DNA of 5,118 bases from Verrucomicrobiales bacterium (GTDB taxonomy: Bacteria; Verrucomicrobiota; Verrucomicrobiia; Limisphaerales; RI-55). The stretch spans positions 1,940-7,057 of the forward strand of contig DNDP01000125.1 in the NCBI GenBank assembly GCA_003484235.1. The letters run 5' to 3'. How positions within the stretch are numbered: position 1 is the stretch's first letter; every line of letters starts with the position of its first letter. Made by a program: the position numbers and the translations under genes. Shown here one piece after another: positions 1 to 5,118 of this stretch. A model generated the notes under the pieces. The model was not told where the DNA came from. It saw only the letters and a program-made list of their open reading frames with translations, and ran no database searches.

Positions 1-105
1 AAGACCATCGGCGACAGCTACATGGCGGTCGCCGGCGTGCGCTCGCCTTCGCCGCGCAACGCCGAAGCGATGGCCGAATTCGCGATCGAGGCGCTCGCCT
101 TCGAG
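1..105 (+). pseudogene. Class III adenylate cyclase catalytic-domain fragment, truncated at both ends
   Basis: Frame 1 opens with KTIGDSYMAVAG, the core signature of class III nucleotide cyclases, followed by a variable proline-containing loop and an alpha-helix like those of bacterial cyclases (NAEAMAEFAIEAL, about residues 20-32). These enzymes make cAMP or cGMP from ATP or GTP. The Lys before TIGD sits where adenylate cyclases carry the adenine-selecting Lys and guanylate cyclases carry Glu, so ATP would be the expected substrate. The 5' part lies outside the window. Homology stops near position 96-105. The later cyclase motifs (RIGIHxG-type strand, WGxxVNxASR) are absent from every frame. 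The frame stays open to a TGA at 508-510, but that stretch reads better as the antisense of the minus-strand gene starting at 420. It is a remnant or the edge of an assembly join and cannot be a working cyclase as it stands. Confidence 0.7.
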
Positions 106-420
106 CGCGCGGGCTCCCTTGTAGCCGTCCTTTCCGGTCGACAAAGCCAGCCGGCACGCGTTGGGGTCGCTTTGCCCGGCGACCGCGGCCTGGACGAAGC
201 GGATAAACCCGATGTCCTTACAACGGGGGTGCACGTCGTCGCCGGAGGGCGCGCAAACCACCTGCTTGCGGCACAGCATGTTGACCCCGCGCGCTTCCCA
301 CCACGGATCCAAATCGAAAATCTGCTTGCGGGTGATGGTGCCCTCGGCGGCGAGCCTCTTGAATTCCTCCTCCGGGACCGGACCGTTCCGTTGATCTCCG
401 ACAGCGTAGTACCATTCCAT
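1..420 (-). CDS. Protein with GYF_2-like N-terminus, 3' end not resolved
   Basis: An ATG at 420-418 opens a minus-strand frame with no stop before the window edge (140 codons). It starts MEWYYAVGDQRNGPV followed by EEEFKRLAAEGTIT, matching the first half of the GYF_2 (DUF4339) domain: WYY, then GPV, then an acidic helix and G-x-I. That domain is a small adaptor-like fold found at the N-terminus of many bacterial membrane proteins. The usual VWxxGMxxW second half is not seen. Instead the chain continues through DPWWEARGVNMLCRKQVVC and a segment with four Cys in all and an Asp-Pro-Asn-Ala-Cys stretch, which I do not recognise. By eye, third codon positions are more GC-rich on this strand than in the opposing frame, which favours this strand as coding. 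The real gene probably reaches only to about position 100, because the codons beyond are the antisense of the cyclase fragment. No Shine-Dalgarno precedes the ATG and no transmembrane segment is visible. The function is unknown. Confidence 0.55.
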   Translation of the reverse strand, partial: MEWYYAVGDQRNGPVPEEEFKRLAAEGTITRKQIFDLDPWWEARGVNMLCRKQVVCAPSGDDVHPRCKDIGFIRFVQAAVAGQSDPNACRLALSTGKDGYKGARALEGERLDREFGHRFGVARRRRAHAGDRHVAVADGL

Positions 421-448
421 GATGTGAGAATCGGGGTTCAGGTTGCGG

Positions 449-477
449 TTGATTGGCTGACGGGCACAGTTTGTAAA
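449..477 (+). promoter_or_regulatory. Weak sigma70-like promoter candidate upstream of the permease
   Basis: TTGATT (449-454) and TGTAAA (472-477) are separated by 17 bases and each match the sigma70 consensus at four of six positions. If used, the transcript would start near 484 and have a leader of about 190 nt before the permease ATG at 673, containing both hairpins listed below. The TGTAAA lies in a small near-palindrome, GTTTGTAAAC. The match is modest and the organism's promoter consensus is unknown. Confidence 0.2.
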
Positions 478-544
478 CGAAGCGTCTTCAAACCTCACGC
501 GAAATCTTGATCGGAGCGGCAACCGCGAGGTCCCGAACGGCGCC

Positions 545-567
545 CCGGCAGACAGTGGTTCTGCCGG
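545..567. repeat. Perfect 8-bp inverted repeat (7-nt loop) in the non-coding region
   Basis: CCGGCAGA (545-552) and TCTGCCGG (560-567) are exact reverse complements around the 7-nt loop CAGTGGT. No U-tract follows on either strand, so it is not a standard intrinsic terminator. It lies 105 bases before the permease ATG and 125 bases from the divergent GYF-like start. It could be an operator or an RNA leader hairpin, but nothing shows which. In a GC-rich intergenic region a stem of this length can also arise by chance. Confidence 0.5.
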
Positions 568-648
568 TGACCAGAGCGGTGTGCGCCTTTCCCGGACATC
601 CCGCTTGAATTGTCGCCCGTCGGCGCCAAAGCTCCCGCCGCGCGTTCA

Positions 649-663
649 CCGGCGTTGCGCCGG
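649..663 (+). promoter_or_regulatory. GC-rich hairpin just upstream of the permease start codon
   Basis: CCGGCG (649-654) and CGCCGG (658-663) form a 6-bp all-GC stem with a three-base TTG loop. It ends nine bases before the ATG at 673, where a Shine-Dalgarno sequence would lie, and no purine-rich Shine-Dalgarno is present. In mRNA the stem could hinder ribosome loading. This is a structural observation, not evidence of regulation. Confidence 0.3.
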
Positions 664-672
664 CCCCCGACC

Positions 673-1575
673 ATGTCCTGGATCCTTCTCTCCATCTGCT
701 CGGCACTGTTTCTTGGCGTCTATGACCTGCTGAAGAAGTCGGCCATGCGCGGCAACGCCGTGCTGCCCGTGCTGTTCTTCGGCGTCATTGCGGGCGCGCT
801 GGTCTGGTTGCCGCTGCTGTCGATGTCGCGCCTGGCCCCGGAATCCCTGCCGACGTCGTGGCTGTTCGTGGAACCGGCAAGCGCGAGGGAACACCTGCTC
901 CTCCTCTTCAAGTCCGTGATCGCCGCCTCCGCCTGGGTCACGGGATACTTTGCGCTCAAGCACCTGCCAGTCTCCATCGCCAGCCCCATCCGCGCGACGT
1001 CTCCGGTCTGGACGATTCTGGTGGCCGTGCTCTTCCTGGGCGAGAGCCCATCCCCGGGACAATGGATCGGCATGCTGGTGATCCTCGCGGCGTTTTACGC
1101 CTTCTCGCTGGTGGGCAGGCTCGAAGGAATTCAATTCCATCGCGACAAGTGGGTGGGCTGGATGTTCGTTTCCGCGCTGCTCAGTTCGGCGAGCGCACTG
1201 TACGACAAGCACCTGCTGCAGGGCGCCGGGTTTTCCGCAGCCACCGTCCAGTGCTGGTTTTCGCTGTATCTGGTGGTCGTGCTGGCGCCTTTCTACCTGA
1301 TGTGGCGCCGGGGGCTCTGGCTCCGCAACGAGTTCAGTTGGCGTTGGTCGATTCCGCTCATCGGCCTGAGCCTGCTGGTCGCCGACTTCCTCTATTTCAC
1401 CGCCATCGAGCAGGAAGGGGCGCTGATCTCGGTGATCTCCCCCGTCCGGCGGGCATCGGTCGTGGTGACATTTCTGGGAGGCATTCTGCTGTTCGGGGAG
1501 AAAAACTGGCGGCTCAAGGCGCTTTGCATCGTGGCCCTGATGGCGGGCGTGGCGCTGCTGAATCTGTGGCGGTGA
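673..1575 (+). CDS. EamA/DMT-superfamily permease
   Basis: This is a 300-residue integral membrane protein of the drug/metabolite transporter superfamily, which usually exports or takes up small metabolites such as amino acids, sugars or drugs across the inner membrane. About ten hydrophobic helices are visible (near residues 3-20, 30-49, 75-95, 103-123, 131-148, 160-176, 192-211, 226-245, 250-274, 281-298). The two-fold EamA duplication shows in the sequence. SPIRATSPVW...LFLGE (104-124) in the first half matches SPVRRASVVV...LLFGE (256-276) in the second, and YDLLKK (17-22) matches YDKHLL (177-182). The length is typical of the family. The ATG at 673 is chosen because it places the first helix right at the N-terminus. 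An in-frame TTG at 610 would add 21 Arg/Pro/Ala-rich residues unlike family members. No Shine-Dalgarno is evident. The substrate cannot be told from sequence. It is followed 86 bases later by the co-directional cyclophilin gene. Confidence 0.9.
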   Translation: MSWILLSICSALFLGVYDLLKKSAMRGNAVLPVLFFGVIAGALVWLPLLSMSRLAPESLPTSWLFVEPASAREHLLLLFKSVIAASAWVTGYFALKHLPVSIASPIRATSPVWTILVAVLFLGESPSPGQWIGMLVILAAFYAFSLVGRLEGIQFHRDKWVGWMFVSALLSSASALYDKHLLQGAGFSAATVQCWFSLYLVVVLAPFYLMWRRGLWLRNEFSWRWSIPLIGLSLLVADFLYFTAIEQEGALISVISPVRRASVVVTFLGGILLFGEKNWRLKALCIVALMAGVALLNLWR

Positions 1576-1661
1576 ACTCCTCGTGCGGACAACGCGGCGG
1601 GTGCCGAGCCATCCGCGCACTTGCCAACCGTCGTCCGCCGCCTATTTTCCGGCAGCTCATT

Positions 1662-2918
1662 ATGGATTTGTGTCGTTCCGGTTTCCGCCAATTCCGTCGG
1701 TTCTACTTTCTTGTCAGCCTGACGACTGCCTGCCTGCTTCCTGCTACCGTCTTTGGAGGACCTCCGACCGGTGACGGTATGTTCGCCGTCTTCGGCATCC
1801 AGCGCGGAGCCACCATCGTTGGCGAGTTTGCCTGCCGGCTCGACTTTGAAAAGGCGCCGAGGACGGTGGCCAACTTTGTGGGGCTGGCCGAAGGCGGATT
1901 GCCCTACGTGGATTTTCGACGCGGGCACGTCGAGCGGCGGCAATTCTACGACGGCACCAAGTTTCATCGGGTGGTGGCCGGGTTTGTCATTCAGGGCGGC
2001 TCGCCGAACGGGCTGGGTTCGGATGGACCGGGCTACACGTTTCGGGACGAGTTCGACCCGGCTCTGCGCCACAGCCGGGCGGGCATGCTTTCGATGGCCA
2101 ACAGCGGCCTGCATTCGAATGGCAGCCAGTTCTTTGTGACGCTGGCCGCAACTCCGTGGTTGGACGACGTCCACAGCGTCTTTGGTGAAGTGATCGAAGG
2201 GATGAACGTGGTCACCAACGTGCAGCAGGGAGACGTCATCGCGAGCGTGATCATCGTTCGCAACGGAGAGCCGGCGCAGACATTCGACGTCAGCGCGCAG
2301 GGCCTGCCGCGGGTGGATGACGCCATTCCCCGGCTGCAGAAAACGGCCGGAAGTTTCCAGCTGGGATACACGCAGCCGGCCAACTCCGAGTTCTTTGTGT
2401 TTCATTCCGCGGAGCCCGCCGGGCCATGGTCGCTGCTGCCGGAGAAGGAAATGCACGGCCCGCTTCCCCTGAGTGTGGCGCGCGATGTCAGTTCGGCTGC
2501 GGCGGGTTCCGACCGCCAGTTCTTCAATGTCGCCCGGGGTCAGTATCCGGATCCGATCCACACGCCACCGGCCGTGGTGGGAAAACGGTTGACGCTGGCC
2601 AACTCCTCGGAAGCGGGGACCTTCGCGCTGGAATTCTCGCTTCCCACCGGGACGTCGGGATCGTTCGTGCTGACGCCGAACGGGCAGCCGCCGATCAACG
2701 GCACCGTCGGCACCCATTCCTGGACCCGGGAGGCGTATCGTGGACGGCTTGTCGCCGCGATGAGCGGACTGACGTACCGGGGCTGGCCGGTGGACCAGGC
2801 CAACATCTCGTTCGCCTTCGATTCGGCGGGCGGCGGATTCTACGCGGGAAGTCTCATCAACCGCATCGGCGAACAGGCCCCGTTGAAGGGAACGTTTGCC
2901 GTCGCGAATCTTCCGTAG
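1662..2918 (+). CDS. Exported cyclophilin-type peptidyl-prolyl cis-trans isomerase with C-terminal extension
   Basis: The 418-residue protein should catalyse cis-trans isomerisation of Xaa-Pro bonds in the periplasm or outside the cell. Residues 1-32 form a signal peptide: basic FRQFRRF, then a hydrophobic stretch ending ATVFG. C24 is preceded by TTA, a poor lipobox. The cyclophilin domain spans about 40-200 and keeps the expected active-site residues: R103 in KFHRV, F108 and Q111 in GFVIQGG, A146 in MAN, Q156 and F158 in GSQFF, and W166, L167 and H171 in PWLDDVHSVFG, by comparison with human CypA R55, F60, Q63, Q111, F113, W121, L122 and H126. Residues about 215-295 end in QFFNVA and resemble a beta-rich segment common in Verrucomicrobiota secreted proteins. 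Residues about 305-418 form another Gly/Ser/Thr-rich beta-type region of unknown role. An in-frame ATG at 1779 (M40) would make a cytoplasmic form; GGAGG at 1755-1759 is too far from it to support that start. ATG 1662 itself lacks a clear Shine-Dalgarno but gives the signal peptide. Confidence 0.9.
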   Translation: MDLCRSGFRQFRRFYFLVSLTTACLLPATVFGGPPTGDGMFAVFGIQRGATIVGEFACRLDFEKAPRTVANFVGLAEGGLPYVDFRRGHVERRQFYDGTKFHRVVAGFVIQGGSPNGLGSDGPGYTFRDEFDPALRHSRAGMLSMANSGLHSNGSQFFVTLAATPWLDDVHSVFGEVIEGMNVVTNVQQGDVIASVIIVRNGEPAQTFDVSAQGLPRVDDAIPRLQKTAGSFQLGYTQPANSEFFVFHSAEPAGPWSLLPEKEMHGPLPLSVARDVSSAAAGSDRQFFNVARGQYPDPIHTPPAVVGKRLTLANSSEAGTFALEFSLPTGTSGSFVLTPNGQPPINGTVGTHSWTREAYRGRLVAAMSGLTYRGWPVDQANISFAFDSAGGGFYAGSLINRIGEQAPLKGTFAVANLP

Positions 2919-2953
2919 TGGGAGCAAGGCTACAATTCTTCCGGGATATTCTA

Positions 2954-2983
2954 TTGGCAGCGTTCCCCGGGGTTTGCTATTCA
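2954..2983 (+). promoter_or_regulatory. Weak promoter candidate upstream of the flotillin gene
   Basis: TTGGCA (2954-2959), five of six against the sigma70 -35 consensus, is followed after 18 bases by TATTCA (2978-2983), only three of six against the -10. The spacer contains the 8-bp palindrome CCCCGGGG (2965-2972). If used, the flotillin leader would be about 75 nt. No terminator is visible between the cyclophilin stop at 2918 and this point, so read-through from upstream is equally possible. Confidence 0.15.
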
Positions 2984-3065
2984 AGGCACCGTTCCAAAGG
3001 TCGGCCCGAAGGACACTGAGGCACGCAGGCTCCGCAAGTGGGTGAGGCGTGGCGGGCTGGGGAAC

Positions 3066-5118
3066 GTGAAGAACCGCTCAACCACCAAGCAACCTATGTT
3101 GTGGCTCCCCATCACCATCGTCGCCGTCATCCTGGCGGTGTTCATCGTCGCCTTTGTCGGTTTCTGCATCCGCAAGATCCAGCCCGGCCGGGCCGGCGTG
3201 AAGACGGGTTGGGGCGGCATCAAGGTTTCCTTCGACTGGATGGTCCGCGTGCCGGTCTTTCAGACCTACCACATCGTGGACATCTCGGTGAAGAAGCTCG
3301 AGATCGCCCGCAAGGGGAAGGACGGACTGGTCTGCAAGGACAACATCCGCGCCGACATTTCGGTGGCCTTCTACATCCGCGTGGACGCCACCGTGGAGAG
3401 CGTCCGCAAGGTCGCGCAGATGCTGACGCCCGAGCGCGTGTCCGACATGGAACAGCTGCGCGAGCTGTTTGAGGCGAAGTTCTCGGAGGCGCTCAAGACC
3501 GCCGGCAAGCAGATGGAGTTTCACGAACTGTTCACCGAACGCATCAAGTTCCGCGACGAGATCCAGACCACCATCGGCAAGGATCTCGACGGTTTCCTGC
3601 TGCAGGACGTGGCGATCGACTATCTCGAGCAGACGCCGCTCGAGCAGCACGATCCGAACAACGTGCTCGACTCCGAAGGCATCAAGAAGATCACCCAGAT
3701 CACCCAGCGTGAGCGGGTGCTGGCCAACGAGTTCTCCCAGCGGACGCAGGTGCAGGTGGAAAAGGAGAATGCGGACGCCGACATCGCCAAGCGCGAGCAG
3801 AAACGTCGCAACGAAGAGGACATGGCCAAGCAGACGCGCGCCATCACCGAGGCCCGCGCCAACGAGGAGGCCGAGTCCCGCAAGGTCATCGAGGCCCGGC
3901 GCATGGAGGTCGAGGCCAAGCGGCTGGAGACCGACGAGTCGATCCGCCTGCGCACCGAGGACATGAACCGGGCGGTCCAGGAACGCGAGTTCACGGTCAA
4001 GAAGGAGCGCCAGCGCCTCGAGCAGGAGGCCATGCAGGAAGGCGAGGAGGCCCGCGTCCGCCGCGAGCGCACGGTGTCGCTGGCCGACATGGACAAGGAA
4101 GTCAAGGTGGCCGAGGCCGCCGTCGAGGTGGAACGGAAACGCGCAATCGTTGTGGCCGAACAGAAGGCCGTCGTCCAGCAGCAGGAAGAGAAGACCAACA
4201 TCGAGGCGCGCATGACCGCCGAGCGGGTGCGCGAGGTGACCCTCATCGAGGCGGAGATGCTCGCCAAGAAGGACCAGGTGGAGAAGGTGGTCGCATCCGA
4301 GGCGCAGCGCGACGCCGACCGCAACCTCGCCGACGCGAACAAGATCAAGACCGTGGTCGCGGCCGAGGCCCAGCGCGAGGCCGCCGCCCGCGAGGCCGAG
4401 CGCATTCAGATCATGGCCGACGCCGAGGCCAAGGCGGCCGACAAGAAACGCCATTCAATGGAGCAGAACGCCGAAGGCACTGCCGCGCAGGAAGCCGCCC
4501 GCGGCCTCGCCGAGGCCCGCGTGGTCAAGGCCAAGGCCGAGGCCAAGAAGGTCGATGCCACCGCCATCAAGGAGGTCGGACTTGCCGAAGCCGAAGTGGC
4601 GAAGGCCAAGGGGGCCGTCCATGCCGACGTCACCGAGCAGCAGGCCCAGGCCGAGGCCGAAGGCGTCAAGGACAAGGAAATGGCGACCGCCGCCGGCATC
4701 GAGGCGAGGATGCTCGCCGAAGCCAAGGGCATCGAGGAGAAGGCCAAGGCCATGAAGCTCCTGCACGAGGCCGGACAGCAACACGAGGAGTTCCGGCTGC
4801 GCCTCAACAAGGAGCGCGACATCGAGCTGGCCGCCATCCACGTGCAGAAGGACATTGCCAAGTCCCACTCGGACATCGTGGGCGAGGCGCTGCGGCACGC
4901 CAAGATCGACATCGTCGGCGGCGAGAACGACTTCTTCGAGAAGGTCGTCAAGGCCGTCGGCACCGGCAAGTCGGTGGACCGCATGCTCGCCGCCAGCGGC
5001 ACGCTCTCCGACATCAAGAACACGTTCTTCAACGGCGATCCGGAACACTTCAAGACCCAGCTGCGGCAGTGGGTGAAGGACTTCGGCGTCAGCAGCGCCG
5101 ACCTGAAGAACCTCACCC
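3066..5118 (+). CDS. Flotillin-like SPFH/band 7 membrane protein, 3' end outside window
   Basis: At least 684 residues, open to the window edge. Bacterial flotillins (YqiK, FloT/YuaG) oligomerise on the membrane and organise protein-rich lipid domains. Residues 12-33 form a transmembrane segment followed by the family-typical IRKIQPGRAGVKTGWGG (35-51). The SPFH domain runs to about 190 and includes RVPVFQ and the flotillin hallmark GKDGLVCKDNIRADISVAF. From about 215 to 595 the chain is almost purely charged residues plus Ala/Gln, a long coiled coil rich in EA/AEA steps. The C-terminal flotillin region follows, with IDIVGGENDFFEKVV at 614-628. The visible part already exceeds the roughly 500-550 residues of FloT and YqiK. 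The start is uncertain: GTG 3066 has a GGGGA only two bases upstream, in-frame GTG 3042 is possible, and ATG 3096 directly precedes the membrane helix without a Shine-Dalgarno. No NfeD-type partner lies upstream; one could lie downstream. Large antisense open frames here are by-products of GC-rich codon bias. Confidence 0.93.
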   Translation, partial: MKNRSTTKQPMLWLPITIVAVILAVFIVAFVGFCIRKIQPGRAGVKTGWGGIKVSFDWMVRVPVFQTYHIVDISVKKLEIARKGKDGLVCKDNIRADISVAFYIRVDATVESVRKVAQMLTPERVSDMEQLRELFEAKFSEALKTAGKQMEFHELFTERIKFRDEIQTTIGKDLDGFLLQDVAIDYLEQTPLEQHDPNNVLDSEGIKKITQITQRERVLANEFSQRTQVQVEKENADADIAKREQKRRNEEDMAKQTRAITEARANEEAESRKVIEARRMEVEAKRLETDESIRLRTEDMNRAVQEREFTVKKERQRLEQEAMQEGEEARVRRERTVSLADMDKEVKVAEAAVEVERKRAIVVAEQKAVVQQQEEKTNIEARMTAERVREVTLIEAEMLAKKDQVEKVVASEAQRDADRNLADANKIKTVVAAEAQREAAAREAERIQIMADAEAKAADKKRHSMEQNAEGTAAQEAARGLAEARVVKAKAEAKKVDATAIKEVGLAEAEVAKAKGAVHADVTEQQAQAEAEGVKDKEMATAAGIEARMLAEAKGIEEKAKAMKLLHEAGQQHEEFRLRLNKERDIELAAIHVQKDIAKSHSDIVGEALRHAKIDIVGGENDFFEKVVKAVGTGKSVDRMLAASGTLSDIKNTFFNGDPEHFKTQLRQWVKDFGVSSADLKNLT
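4287..4382 (+). repeat. 22-residue tandem period in the flotillin coiled coil
   Basis: Two 30-base copies (4287-4316 and 4353-4382), exactly 66 bases apart and in frame, encode VVASEAQRDA and VVAAEAQREA. They differ mainly at third positions, plus one Ser/Ala and one Asp/Glu change. A 22-residue period is two 11-residue units, the hendecad spacing that packs into straight or right-handed coiled coils rather than heptad coils. It could be a recent internal duplication or convergent coiled-coil composition. Only this pair is clear by eye. Confidence 0.5.

Noticed and set aside
106..510. Plus-strand continuation of the cyclase frame to the TGA at 508-510
   Set aside because: No cyclase motif appears after about residue 32, and the opposite strand encodes a GYF-like start with more GC-rich third positions.
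646..1620. 324-codon minus-strand open frame opposite the permease
   Set aside because: The product is a His/Gln/Arg-rich chain without domain-like features, whereas the plus strand encodes a clear ten-helix EamA protein.
858..1661. N-terminal extension of the cyclophilin frame back to 858
   Set aside because: The frame happens to be open through the permease gene, but the translation there is out-of-frame permease sequence. The signal peptide begins at the ATG at 1662.
1392..2984. 530-codon minus-strand open frame opposite the cyclophilin
   Set aside because: It spans the whole cyclophilin gene plus part of the permease, has a low-complexity basic product, and the plus-strand cyclophilin has a complete active site.
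2919..3000. Possible terminator after the cyclophilin gene at the CCCCGGGG palindrome
   Set aside because: The palindrome has no loop and only three T residues follow it, so it does not form a usable terminator hairpin.
3078..5116. Long minus-strand open frames opposite the flotillin gene (458, 261, 236 and 197 codons)
   Set aside because: They are antisense to a strongly supported gene. Their composition (runs of Ala/Ser/Arg or His/Leu/Asp/Gly) is what reverse-reading GC-rich Glu/Ala/Lys codons produces, and none shows a recognisable motif.

Overview
The window is GC-rich bacterial chromosomal DNA, and its genes resemble those of Verrucomicrobiota or a related PVC-group bacterium. Three features suggest this: a secreted cyclophilin with extra C-terminal beta-rich segments, a very long bacterial flotillin, and weak or absent Shine-Dalgarno sequences. 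The lineage is inferred from style, not from a marker gene.

Layout. Positions 1 to about 105 (+) carry a short piece of a class III adenylate cyclase catalytic domain, cut at the window start and ending abruptly inside. The sequence then changes to a minus-strand gene starting at 420 whose N-terminus looks like a GYF_2 domain and which has no stop before the window edge. The two pieces abut on opposite strands with no boundary, so this corner is either a rearrangement or an assembly join. Positions 421-672 are non-coding, with a perfect 8-bp inverted repeat, a GC-rich hairpin next to the following start codon and a weak promoter candidate.

Three intact-looking genes then follow, all on the plus strand: an EamA/DMT-family 10-helix permease (673-1575), an exported cyclophilin-type peptidyl-prolyl isomerase (1662-2918), and a flotillin-like SPFH membrane protein (from about 3066, running off the right edge). 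The gaps are 86 and 147 bases with no convincing terminator, so co-transcription is possible, but nothing in the products shows a shared pathway. All three are envelope-related: an inner-membrane transporter, an exported folding catalyst, and a membrane-domain scaffold.

No tRNA, rRNA, CRISPR array, insertion sequence or phage gene is visible. I found no clear undescribed system. The points most worth checking are the cyclase/GYF junction, the atypical GYF protein, and the length and hendecad-like repeat of the flotillin coiled coil.
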